Source: Chiua virens
Taxonomy: Eukaryota > Basidiomycota > Agaricomycetes > Boletales > Boletaceae
Reading direction: 5' to 3'
Assembly: GCA_019787685.1 (NCBI GenBank)
Contig: JAHNUO010000056.1
Location: forward strand, 42,526 to 106,525
Length of the DNA: 64,000 nucleotides
Under the pieces are notes generated by a model. The model ran no database searches and was not told where the DNA came from. It saw nothing but the letters and a program-made list of their open reading frames with translations. Shown in pieces: positions 11,601 through 22,437 of the stretch; position 1 is the stretch's first letter, and each line of letters starts with the position of its first letter. A program made the translations under genes and the position numbers.

Positions 11601-12002
11601 CCGCCGCCTTCATTTTCGTTTCCGCCGCCGCCGGTAGACCCGCCACCCGCGGGGCGTGCCAGCCCGACGTCGAACCCCAACGCCGGGGACGTACCCTCGT
11701 CGAGCGTGTCGACGGAGACGCCCCCCGTGGCAAGACGGAAGAGTGTGCGGGTGTCGTTGCAGCCAACGTTTTCGCCGACGCCACCGGCGTTGTGTGATGA
11801 GGACGGGGTCGGGTACGCACCCTGGACAACGTCGTTTGCGACGCGGCAGGACGAGCGGGGACGGGCGCGTGCGCGGTTAGAAGGTAGGGAGCGTGGACGG
11901 AAGGGGGAGGACGTGTGGGTGGACTCGAGTGACGAGGACGAGGCGTATAGTCGGGCGAGGCGGTTGTTGAGTGGGGCGCGGGAGGGTAAAGGCAAGGCGT
12001 AA
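8608..12002 (+). CDS. Coiled-coil (BAR/IMD-like?) protein with long disordered tail, 1098 aa
   Basis: Exons 8608-8936, 8986-9376 and 9426-12002 join in phase to 1099 codons with stop; introns are 49 bases each. Residues 1-240 are helical: an N-terminal block LLTNLITHEKEYIKHI, an Ala-rich segment, then a long Ala/Glu/Arg-rich coiled coil (AQAELQACEAHLVAKERELD) ending in ARCRALVDCGWVWGEMGKQG. This resembles the membrane-curving BAR/IMD-type helical bundles of fungal proteins, but I cannot confirm the family. The remaining 850 residues are Ser/Pro/Arg-rich and disordered, with many SP and RR.S sites suited to kinase regulation, and end in an acidic DSSDEDEAYSRARRLL stretch. A role at the cell cortex or in endocytosis is an inference only. 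Confidence 0.75.
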
Positions 12003-12375
12003 TTCGATCCATTTCTTTCGTTTTTCATCGCTTGATTCTGTCTCGCTCGTTCGTTTTTATTCGACCGATGTCTCTCGTTTTGCTTATCTTTCGATACTAT
12101 GCGTACACTACTCGTTTGGGTTCATTAGTAATCAGATGATAGAGGTGCACAAACAAATGTCAATTGGACACTTGAATCTTGTTTCGCTTCGATTTGGTGA
12201 GCCACCGATCTCTCGCTTTTTTCGACCGTTTTTTCAACTCTCACTCCTTATTTTCGCTGTCTTCTTGGTCTCCAACGCTACGTACACCCAGGATCGACAT
12301 TTCTGTCACGCGCGGGTCAATCAGGCATCGTTGTATTTCCGGTACAGAGATAGGATAAGAACAAGTTGAACAACC

Positions 12376-12885
12376 ATGGCAGACCCAGAACCCACCCAAA
12401 ACGACGTCAAATACGAGGGCACCGACAACGCCCCGATCAACGTCAAGGCAAGTCCCCCGCCTCGCTTCGCGTCCCGTCTCACCGCCCGCAGGTCGTCAGT
12501 TCAACGGGGGACGAAGTCTTTTTCAAGATCAAGCGGAATACCAAATTGAGCAAATTGCAGGGGGCCTATGCGTCCAAGGTAGGCAAGGACGTGGCGAGCA
12601 TTCGGTAGGTGCCGGCATGGGACGGAACCGTCGGGGAGGCTGACCGGACGACGACGGCAGGTTCTTGTACGATGGGAATCGGATCAGCGACGAGGATACG
12701 CCGGCGTCGCTCGATATGGAGGATAACGGTACGTCGGATACCGACCGATGCCGTGTCGACTGACCCCTGTCTTTTCTTCTGTTGTAGACACGATCGACGT
12801 GATGGTGGAACGTACGTTGTTCGCGCGCGCTCTTTGGTATGTTTGGTCTGATGCGTGTTTAGAGGTTGGCGGGCGAGCGCCATGA
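12376..12885 (+). CDS. SMT3: SUMO (Smt3-type ubiquitin-like modifier), 99 aa precursor
   Basis: Ubiquitin-like protein conjugated to lysines of nuclear and other proteins by the E1 Aos1/Uba2 and E2 Ubc9. Exons are 12376-12447, 12492-12604, 12661-12728, 12788-12811 and 12863-12885, 100 codons in total. After an acidic, flexible N-terminus the fold reads INVKVV, VFFKIKRNTKLSKLQGAYA, then RFLYDGNRISDEDTPASLDM and EDNDTIDVMVEQVGG. These match yeast Smt3 and human SUMO-1 closely. The chain ends VGGRAP, so an Ulp protease must remove RAP to expose the di-glycine. The first intron begins AAG|gcaagt, a GC donor; using the only nearby GT would delete two conserved strand residues. No clear consensus sumoylation site is seen in the tail. 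Confidence 0.95.
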
Positions 12886-13508
12886 TGGGCGTCGCGTGTT
12901 TGGATCATTTGCTTTTTGTTTCTTTTTCTTCTGTTGCTGGATGTCGTCGCAATGCATTTTTTTTTTCCTTTCTTGCATGAGGCATGATGGGCGCATCGAA
13001 TGGCTCGAGATGGGTTCGATGGACGGATCAACCGGACCGGGGGTTGTGTCGTGGTCCTCCTGTGAATTAAACGCCGTGATTGGGGCGACGAGCGACTCTT
13101 TGACCAGTACAAGACAATTGTGCGACTCTGAAACCTCATCGAGAGACGGAGGGACGAAAGTATAAACGTATGATTTGCAGCACAAGGAAGATGTCCCCTC
13201 GCCGGTTTATGTGACTCTGTGAAACCTCAGCCGGGGACGAGCGACTCCGCACTGTGATGGGGACATGGAGGAAGAGGGAAGGAAATATCATGACTGCCTT
13301 TTCGCCGGATGTATCGTAGGAACAACAGATATATCCATCAAGTCGTAAGGAGCCAATGGGTGATTACAGGAAACTAAGCGCCAATGAATCTTGATGATGC
13401 AAATGGCAATTGTGGTGATGTAACGATAATGATGCCAGTGGTGATCAGCAAAGAAGTGGGAGAAGAAAAGGATATGTGAAACCGCGAAATGAGAATGGCA
13501 GCGAGCCG
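12886..13508. other. Intergenic stretch after SUMO
   Basis: No supportable gene. A diverged direct repeat is present: gcgactctgaaacctca near 13121 and gactctgtgaaacctca near 13213, each near a gacgagcgactc motif. A T-rich run (12957-12968) and pyrimidine tract may hold the SUMO 3' end signal. Confidence 0.5.
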
Positions 13509-15320
13509 TCACCCCTTCGACGACCCCTTCGACTTCCTGGATGATCTGGTGCCAGTACTAGTCTTCTTCTTGAACCAGGGGCGCCGGCGGCTAGGAGTGC
13601 TCCGTGTTTCCTCTATAACCTGTTCCTCCACTTCGCCACTTCGTCGACGCTTATCTAATTCCTGGCCAGGAACTGATTGCTCCAACGATCTCTTGCCGCT
13701 GATAGTTTTCATCCCAATACTCAAAGTTGTGGGAAAGGTGGAGGCTGACCTGAAATTTCTTGGCGCTAGCAAGGCTGATGGGTACACCCAAATCTTTGCC
13801 CGAGTTCATCAACTCCTCGAATCTTTGTCGAGCTGCTTTGACTATTTCATTGGCCGCACCATCACAATCCTTATCAGCGGGGATCCCACCTCGCATCTCC
13901 TTTAGGATCTCGGTGAACTCCTTGTGGGTGATAGGAGTGGTGGGGAGGGTGAGTGAGCGCCTGACCACACGAAGCGGTCTCGCAACTTCAACATCCCCTT
14001 CTCGAATGCGTCACCAGCACCCTCTGCACGCCCATACGGACTCGTGCTTTCCACAAATTGCATCTCGAGGATCTCTCTCTTGAACTTGAGGATGGCCTCC
14101 GCATTGTCTTCGTGCAGACCAGGTGCGGTCCAGTAAGGAATGCCCTTGTCCATGGCATCTCTAGGGGTGCGAAAGGTAGGATTCGTAGAGTTCACAATAG
14201 GCGTCGAGAGCTGACGGAAATGACTGCCGCCGGGAAGGGGAGAGGGCTTTGCAGGGAGCCATTCATGGCATTGAAGATAAGGACTGGCGCTATTAACACC
14301 GACGGTCCAGATGACCCAGAACAAAGCTTCGAGGTCATGGCAGGGCTGGCGGCAAACCTTACCCTCCATCGCCTCACCTGTTAACAGCTCAGCTGCTAGA
14401 AAGGGATACGTGCCCTGAAAAATATGCGAAGTGAAGCACATCAGTGATACGGTCTCTGACATAGATCAACAAAGCTCTCACAGTGATACCTCCGGCACAT
14501 ATGTAGGAGCATCTCCACGCTGGACCTCTGCCATGCTTCAATCACCCAAGACACCGGATCGCTTAGGGTACTTGCCCATGTCCAGCGTGCCCTCGTTATC
14601 CTTGGGCCAGTCAGGGACTACGTCGTGAGGATCCAGGGGGTTGACAGAAAACCAGACGTTTGCCTCACTAGGATCGCAGTGGAGGAGGTCCTTCAATAGG
14701 GCTGTAGCAAATGATGAATGTCCCTGCCTTTCAAATGCAATATATCAGGCTCACCTGACACGATGCCCATCATGCTGTTGATAAACTCTCGTGTTACCAC
14801 GAAAGATACCGAACTCAACTCATCCGTCTTGCCGAAAATCCTTTCCTCGTCTGCAGACAAATCCCCGGCATCATTTTGAAGGTACGATTGGTTGTCGACG
14901 TTATTAGATCCTGGGGAAAGAAGGAAAGTCTCCTTACAATAAGGGAATAGAAACGGTCCTGTGCCTCATCTGGTCACTTTGGTACCCTTTCCCGTTATGT
15001 CGAAACTCCTATAATGCATCTGGGGGTAAGTGAGAGGAACTTGAAGTAGCAGTTCTTGCTCTCAGGTTCCCCATCACCGTCAACGCAGATGTTGAAAGTG
15101 CCCTGGCGAAGATTGAAGGAGGGGTCAAATCCGATAGCGATGTCAAAGCCAGAAGATAGGGTAAGAATCGCCTTGATGAAGGACAAAGGTGATTCATTGA
15201 TGTCAATACTTTGAGAGTAGGAGGAGTTGCTGCTGCGAGCATGGAGGGCCACGGCGAAGTGATGGCCACGTAGGATAGCCCCAAGGAAGAAGCTGCGATT
15301 GATCTGACAATTCGTGGCAT
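13509..15320 (-). pseudogene. FunK1-type fungal protein kinase, apparently decayed
   Basis: Fragments of the basidiomycete-expanded FunK1 kinase family lie in order on the minus strand. About 15250-15000 encodes an N-lobe-like piece (GFDIAIGFDPSFNLRQG). About 14700-14540 carries the catalytic loop LLHCDPSEANVWF, followed by GVLGD and a TGA stop where FunK1 proteins read ID-W-D/S, so one Trp codon seems mutated. 14430-13970 reads GTYPFLAAELL and CHDLEALFWVIW, the hallmark FunK1 segment. 13930-13509 ends in a basic tail (DKRRRSGEVEE, RRRPWFKKK). The usual HRD is HCD. Stop codon plus changed catalytic Arg suggest loss of function, though an unusual splice removing the stop cannot be excluded. 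Its substrate is unknown for the whole family. Confidence 0.6.
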
Positions 15321-16407
15321 AACCGGTGATCTACAGGTGGTGTTTGTCTTATCGTCCTTATTTCGGCGCTCACCCTAGGATGGAGCTAAGTTCTCCGCAA
15401 TAAGTTGTTCCATCTCGGTCTAGTTTCTGCTCTATTCCGATAACACCATGGAGTTTAAATTGACCCTCTCGCTTTTATTATGCATTGTCACCTGAAGGAA
15501 GCGCCAAACCAGAGCGGATCTATGGAGAGAAACATTTTGCTCGACACTATCACGGTCATGCCATATGTGACGTTCTCTCTGCAAGCAAGTTCTCAATAGT
15601 GCTCGCTTTCTCTTTCTTTCCATTGTCGAAGACGACGTTCCAAAATTTCAGTACGGTTGCGAACAACCAGACTCATTTTCAGTTATATCATACACGCCAT
15701 TCTTTAGACTAGTAGAATGTCACCCTCGAAGGACGTTTGGTCCTTCAACAGGCTCGCAGAGGTGCTAGGAAGAGGATATGAGTAGAAAAGAAGAGCTCTG
15801 ATACTTGACAGAATAACGTACATTGAACTGTTTCGCATGCGCCATGCCACTTTCATAACATTGCTTCTCACAATCATAGCCAAATCTAAGAATCATGATT
15901 CAGTTTGCGGGGTCGCGTAACCTCATGAAGGAATACTCACACGCAATCCTTCTCGATAGACTCTCCGGCTGCTCGAAGCGGTCAACGCTCAGGTTAGTCG
16001 TTCAATGCAGTGTGAACATACGCACCTTTCTGCTTTTCCTGGAGTCGCCATCGCCATATGTTATCCCAGATGAAGGACATCCAACAAGTAGTGCAAACCC
16101 AACTCTCCTTTGACAACTGCGAATACTCATCGCCTCTGCAACGAAACATCTGACGGAGTAGCTTCGACCAGTCACCATCCAGTGCCTGTCCGATGGGTTT
16201 TTCAATAGGGTTTCAAGATAAATTTCTTGGAACAAGAAATTGGTAATCTGAGAGGAGTTTTCCTTTCAGGCGGTCCCAGTCTGACAGGTCCAAGTCAATT
16301 TATGTATGCTTTTCGTTAGACACAAGTGGCGAAAAGAAGACACACTCGTTTCATTGTACAAGTCGGGAAGTATCGGTGCATCCGAGTGCCAACCAAAAAC
16401 ACCGGCT
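15321..16407. other. Intergenic stretch upstream of the FunK1 relic
   Basis: No gene I can support. The minus strand could hold decayed N-terminal exons of the FunK1 relic (short open stretch at 16235-16002), but nothing conserved is readable. Confidence 0.35.
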
Positions 16408-17388
16408 CTATTGCAGTGACAGCCTGTTCGAACCGGTTAGCATAGGGTGCGGAGGATAATTATTGGTCATACACAGGTCATCCTCGCCATTGATATTGTC
16501 GAGAATGGTTCCAACAAATCCTATGGGCTCGTCAAGTTTGCGTGCTTTAGCAATCTCGTCGAAAGCACCCGTCAAAAACTTCGTGTATAAGCCATCATCG
16601 TCAAGATATCCTCCTGGGAGATGTTGTGATGTCGCATCTTCGTAGCAGCGCAGGATCACGTGAGGGCCCGCAAAAAGAAACATGCCATTCCAATCATCTG
16701 AACCCAAGGATTAGTAGGGATTGCGATAGGATTCCAACACTCACAAACATCACGCGTCCCACCTAATCCACGTCCTTCTGCATAGACACCCCAGCCAGCA
16801 GTCAAAACGAGAAACCGAGCTACTTTGCATATCTGCAACAGCTCTTGAGAGGAATATTGTTGTAGAAATGCCTTCTGTTCCTTCTTACTCTTGTTGAGAT
16901 CTGCTAGTTTCTTTCCCCATTCTTTGGATTGATCTTCATACGAGTCGTTAAAGAAACGCTTTGGCGGTGCAAACCGGCGTGGTCCATAAAGCACCGACAT
17001 GAGCCAGGCTCGGTACAATGCCCGCTGAAAGCGAACGGACTCCATGCAAGACAATTTACTGGTCCTCGACGTCCGATCTTTTGAGCTGGGCAGGGTAGAT
17101 GATCGTCAAAGAAACAAGACCGTCAAAGGCCATGTGATATCCTCACGTAAAACTGAACACATTTTCCAGCGCGGTAACAACATTCGCATTGCTTAAGAGA
17201 AGTCGTTCTTCTTCTGGAGACGGCATTTGATTCATCGCGTCGTTCTCGCTCAAGAGATCGCTCGCGTTTTCCGGTAGGTTTTCTGCAATTTGATATCTGG
17301 TGAGCCGCAACGCCTGAGGCAGCACAGGGCCGATGAGATCGTAAGGCGAAATCATTGTGGCAGACTGGCAGTGTGGGTAACGCGACAA
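16408..17388 (-). CDS. Unrecognised basidiomycete protein, 281 aa, three exons
   Basis: Family not recognised. Exons 17147-17388, 16745-17058 and 16408-16697 join in phase to 282 codons with stop, with a gtgagg...ccag intron of 88 bases and a gtgagt...cag intron of 47 bases. The N-terminus contains SPYDLIGPVLPQALRLTRY and an acidic helix. The middle reads ESVRFQRALYRAWLMSVLYG, followed by a lysine-rich helix (SKEWGKKLADLNKSKKEQ) and LVLTAGWGVYAEG. The end has DWNGMFLFAGPHVILRCYED and LDNINGEDDLC. The RALYR.WL..VLYG segment looks like one common in lineage-specific, F-box-like fungal proteins, but I see no F-box. A truncated copy lies 1.5 kb downstream at 18838-19210, so this family is duplicating locally. 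Confidence 0.7.
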
Positions 17389-18837
17389 TTTGGACGCGCA
17401 CTACGTCCCAGCGAATCCCAAGTCATGTAGTAGCTTGTTTGGCACCCAAAGTGCTGATTATCATGGATGATCGATGATCGATGTCGATGAGTCGCGGACG
17501 CAACACCATTGGGACTGTGTTGCGGGTCTCTGCGCCCAATCCACGATCCAAGTTGGGTGAAAGACCCAGTTCACTGGCGGACACTGAGAATTACTAGAGG
17601 GCTACTGCTAGAACCAAGGAACAGGCTAGTGTAACCTGAACCTGGCTTTTAACTGCTGGTAATGAGCAAACGGCTGACAATGATTCAGATAGACACCTTC
17701 ATGATAGATAGATTTCACAAACTTATACAGGAATATACTGAGGCGAATCGCATTTTTCGGGCAATTGTCGATTGAGAACCTGCATGTTGAAACGTTGAAC
17801 CAATTTATCATGATAACACGAATCGGAGTCGGAGCAGTCTGTGATATCGCGCTGGCGGAGTCAAGGCAAGGCGAACGCTCAAGCGACGCAAAGGCTCGAG
17901 GATCATTGGACTCGATCGAACTCAGGCTGGTAAATAAGTACTGTTAGTATTACTGTATTGACCTCATTGATATTGACAGGTTCCTCTCTTGCACGTTCTG
18001 ACAAGTGACTGATCCACTTTATTCTACACCTAGACGTCATTTTCTTCAAGCTTATCATGATACCCTCCACCTTTTTCTTCTCTATGTCAACCGGGTCAAC
18101 CTGTACCACTCTTGGATGGCCCAATTATTCCCTCACTTACGTTTCATACACCTTCTCGTGCCTTTCTCGTACTCAACACCGGTCGCGAAGGTGCTGCTTT
18201 CCTCAGCCTCCCAACAAGTGAATACTTTCAAAGCTCCGGATGGAACCTATTGTAATACCTCAGGCTTTTTCGTCTTATCTCAGCCTTCACCTTCACCTTC
18301 TCGTTCCTCAGCCAGCCGTATATGGCCACAATCACACAATCTCCAACTCCTCGAACGGCACCCGTCAGACGGTGGAATGGCGTCGAGAACGTACGCTCTG
18401 GATCGGATCTTTGGGTTGACCGTGCACGCCCTAATGACTCTTTCCATGGTACGTGAACGCAACGATCCGGGGGCGGTCGTATCGCTGCTCATTCAGTCGG
18501 GAATCGTTCCATCCGGTGAGTGACGATGAGGACGAGATAGAGCATGGCTAGGAGGGACGATAAACACATCCAGAGCATGCCCGGGGGCAGGAAGAGGTTC
18601 TGGACAGGAAGTGGCGATTTTGTCGCGATGATTTGGACGCTGAGTAGACATGTCTTGCCGGGTTCGCCGTACTACTTACGTGCCGAGTATTGGAGAGGCG
18701 ATAACCATGGACAATCTGGCTGATATCGGGATTCGTTTGCGGTTGGATGAGTGTATGAGGTAGGTCTATATCGATGTATGTTGTGATTCGGACGGAATTG
18801 ATATGGCCGTGTCTGCAGATCCAGGTCAATTTTTGGG
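17389..18837. other. Intergenic stretch between the two copies
   Basis: No supportable gene. An open stretch at 18005-18523 (+) has low-complexity Ser/Pro content, no conserved segment and no convincing start. A short repeat of gatcgatg occurs at 17466-17485. Confidence 0.4.
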
Positions 18838-19210
18838 TGTTTAGGAAGTATCGTGATTTCTCATCTTCATGGCAGCGCAGAATTATGTGAGGGCCCGCAA
18901 ACAGAAACACGTCATGCCAGTCGTCTGAACTCAAGCGTTACGTCCTGGACGTCCGTTCTTTTGTGCTGGACAGATTAAATGTCATACAATCGTCAGGAAA
19001 TCAGGATCATCAAAGATACGATGACATTCTCACGTAAAACTAAACACGTCTTCCAGCGTTGACAACATCGGAAGCTGTTCCTCTTCTGGGAATGGTGTCT
19101 GATTTATCACGTCGTTCTCGCTTGAGAGATCGCTCAAGGCAGCACGGGGCCGACGAGATCGTAAGGCGAGGTGATGCAATTAATTGATGATGAGCTGTAC
19201 GCGCACTAGC
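18838..19210 (-). pseudogene. Truncated copy of the 281-aa gene, middle exon lost
   Basis: Nucleotide similarity to 16408-17388 is obvious at both ends. 18838-18940 matches the start of that gene's third exon (DDWHDVFLFAGPHIILRCHED), and 19025-19210 matches its first exon, including the VFSFT|gtgag junction. The second exon (16745-17058 in the parent) is missing; only some 80 bases of its flanking intron-like sequence (gtcctggacgtccgttctttt) remain. The first-exon part also has an internal deletion of about 50 bases. Without the central exon and with the third exon running into unrelated sequence, it cannot make the parent protein. Confidence 0.75.
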
Positions 19211-19437
19211 TAGGAGCGTGATAGTCATTCACAATCCTTTATAACAGCACGATAGGCGCGAGAGATCGAGGGGTAAGCTTAGATTAGATGTCGGGACAAT
19301 ACATACCATAGTATGATTTGATTTCTAGGTGAACCCATTGTGAAATGAGCACTGCCAGCAGGCATGCCCATGACAAGTTACAACTCCGAGCGGCAGAAAA
19401 CTACCTCGCATGCATATTCTTTACGTTCTTATGTACT

Positions 19438-21417
19438 TCATAATTTAGCTTGCTCGACCTTCCCCAGCCCGGTTTCAACTTGGCCACTACGATTCGGGGC
19501 CTGGCGCGGCTCGTGCGTCCGACCAAGATACCACAGTACTGCACTTTTGATTTCACCCAACCATTCCTTCACGACCACCTCCTCGTGCACGTTGCTGTCG
19601 TAGAGGCCATACATCTTCAGTCGTCCACCTGACGTCCATGCACCGAGGTAAATTTCTCCGGGACGTGAATGGTAAACTGTCCTGATGTCCTGTATCACGA
19701 TCGTCGGGGCCAAACTACCCATGCCCGAGGGCGGCTGGCCATACCCTGCCTTGGATGGATGTGGCACAGATGAAAATGGCGAGAGCGGATGGGTGGGTGA
19801 CAAGGGGTATTCAAGCGGCAGTATCGAATCCAGCTGCCAACAACCGTCAACGCAGGATATCACGATGGTGGTAGACACTCACGTTACCAAAGCTGGAGCC
19901 GCCATGCGTGATGTTCATCGGGATGTCCATCGGTGCGAGCTCCTCGTCCTCGTCCGCATTCTGCTCGCCGTTTTTGGCAGCGTCCATGTGTTCCAACCAG
20001 TCCAGCGTCCTTCGTTGCAAATATTGAAGAACCAGCGCGTCCGATGCGTGTACGATCTCCAGAAAGAGAGGGTGTTTGAAAAACGCGATACCCTGCTTCC
20101 TCACTAACTCGGCACGATGCAGAAAGCGATCAAACGTGAGGAGTTCCGAGAATGGCGGTGCGCCGTTCGAGAGACCAGGATTCTGTCCACGGGGTTGGTA
20201 ACGTGCTGCAGTGTCACCGAGCGTCATGAACGGCAGCTGGTAGAAGAAGGTACCAATTGCCACCATAAACTCCCCTCCACCGCCGCTCTCAAACCAGGTG
20301 TGATCGAGATAGGAGCGAAGGCTGAATGGACCTGCAATGATATTGGGTTGTTCCCTTCGATATTCCCATTCCTCCTCTGATATATCTCCGCGCAAGTACC
20401 AGCGGTAAAGCAACCGGGTCATGGCTACTTGAGCAATGGCGAGGTATGCATTTCCAAAGGTGACTTTGTGGCGACGACAGTTGGCCAACACAACAGCGGT
20501 CTCTGCTGGCGTGAGGAAGGTGAAGGATTCGCGGGATCGTGAAGGAATGAAAGATGTCGCGGACGTGAGGCGACACGGAAGCGTATGACCACCCTACGAC
20601 AACGATATAAACACGTTGAGGATCCGTGCAAGTTCAAACTACAAGACAAAGTGCCGACCTGTATCTTTTCCATCCGCGATTGGAATATAATGCTTGCGAC
20701 AGCCTTTCGCCATAGTCGCCTTGCCGGACTCATCGAGCGCAATTGGACAGGTTCACGCTCCGTTAAGGGCGTCATCACGGCCAACCTATCTTCCAACGGA
20801 AGCTGGGCAGGCTCTGGCTCTCCTCCCCGAGCCAGCATGTCTAAGAAGCAACGGATGAAACCGGCTGATGCGGTCATATCCGCCACGCAATGCATCTTCA
20901 AGGCCACCAAGTGGATCACGTCGTCCTTGCCGGTCTCGCGAAAGACATACAATCGAGCCAACAAATCCTGTGAAAGCGGGCGTCGACCGTCGTAAATTTC
21001 TGCCACCCGGGAATCCACCTCCTCTGGAGACGCCACGCGCCCAAAGACGATTTCGCGTGGACGGAGTGTGGCGAGATCGCATTCCCGTACGACAAAGTGA
21101 GGGTTCCTGGCCACGGCGAGGATACCTTGTTCCGACTCGGTCTCGTCGGGAGTAGAACCTGGGTGCCTCTCCAAGGTGGCGCCGGCGAGGGGATAACGCC
21201 TCTTTGTGGACAGCCATGCCTTGACGATATTGGCGTCGGAAAAGAGTTGGGCGTCCTTTGCGCCAGTACCGCTGAGATGCAGCTCAACGCGAAAGATACA
21301 GTCCGAGGCCCCGTCACAGAGGCTACCCCAGAGAAACCAACTCTCTGCTACGTCCAGCGGACGATGGAAGGTGCGACCCTGGGTCGGATGGGTGTCTAAC
21401 AATGTCCAACCAGGCAT
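19438..21417 (-). CDS. Condensation-domain-fold acyltransferase-like protein, 621 aa
   Basis: Exons 20659-21417, 19883-20593 and 19438-19833 join in phase to 622 codons with stop; introns are 65 and 49 bases. The N-terminal part (PLDVAESWFLWGSLCDGASD, then VELHLSG and KAWLSTKRRYPLAGATLE) follows the order seen in fungal proteins of the chloramphenicol acetyltransferase/condensation-domain superfamily. The usual HHxxxDG active-site motif appears as KMHCVADMTASAG near residue 180: one His and one Asp are kept, but the first His is Met and the Gly position differs. A C-terminal half with YQLPFMTLGD and GSLAPTIVIQD fits the second lobe. It may transfer acyl groups to a small molecule, or may have lost catalysis. 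Substrate cannot be told. Start chosen at MPGWTLLD because no upstream ATG extends the conserved region. Confidence 0.65.
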
Positions 21418-22437
21418 TGACGAAATTTTGTGAAGGAGAACAAGCGCGAGAGCAAGTCGAATTGAAAGCCTGGTAACAACGGCGGCAGCTCAGCGCCCGT
21501 CGTATGTTCGGAACATTTTCCATCATGATGGATAAGTGTTGCATAGCTTCGGCTTTCATAATTGTTCCGACCAGTCGGAGGTTGTTGGTGACCATGGTCA
21601 GTTGTCTCATTGCATAACTTACTAAGTAGAATGTCGAAATAGGTGTGAATATGTTGCGTCCGAGTATTATCGTCACGTACAATTATGTGAACTTTTCATT
21701 GTGCATGTTGAGTCTCGAGAAAGGTTGTATTTGTTTCTTGTGTTTCTTGAAGTTCAAGCAAAAGGGGTTCCTGGTTTGTTGATTTCCCAACACACTTCCT
21801 CAGATGGCAGAGGGGTGCCAGTGATCGACTGTCTTCATAGAGGAACGTAATGCTAGTAGCGCCGGATCCAACGCGGGAAAACCCGAACCATCCGTCATCC
21901 AAACGTCGCCAGTCCTACTTGGACTCAGACTGATGACCAGTGCGGTGAGCACTGTCAATGAGCGACGATATTGAAACGAAACTGACGTCACGAAGCGTGG
22001 GTCCTCCCGGGGATGAGGAAGACAGTGCCGGCTTTGGGATGTGAAGTGAACCCGAAGCACCGCGTTCTGTGGCAGTGTCTGCGAGAAGACGGAATGAGGA
22101 CCGTGTTGCTGGGGATTTTCGGTTCATAAGACTTGTTTGCGTCGTCAGCGGTATGTTTATGCCGTCTACGAGGAGCATTCGCTCATGTCATTCTACTTCT
22201 GGCACTAACCAGACTAGACACCATCGCCTTTCCGTCCGCTACGGCGATTCGCAGCCCCGTGACGAGTCCATCTCAACTCATCGTGAATCCTCCTCCTCTT
22301 GATTCATTCGTTTCCTTGTTCGGCCTGCCTCGTGCCATACTCCCTGCTATTCGACCTCTCGACCGCTCGCTCTCGACCGCTCGCTCACACACTGACCAGC
22401 CTCACACTTGGCGCATATACGCACTCCATTAGCCGCA
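21418..22437. other. Divergent intergenic promoter region
   Basis: Separates the minus-strand acyltransferase-like gene from the plus-strand transcription factor, so it holds both promoters. A perfect 14-base tandem repeat (tctcgaccgctcgc, twice) lies at 22357-22384 in the probable 5' leader of the transcription factor. No gene seen. Confidence 0.5.

Noticed and set aside
10997..12028. 343-codon minus-strand frame
   Set aside because: Also a shadow of the same GC-rich exon; composition follows the opposite strand's codon bias.
18005..18523. 172-codon plus-strand frame in the gap between the duplicated genes
   Set aside because: Low-complexity Ser/Pro content, no conserved segment, no flanking exons.
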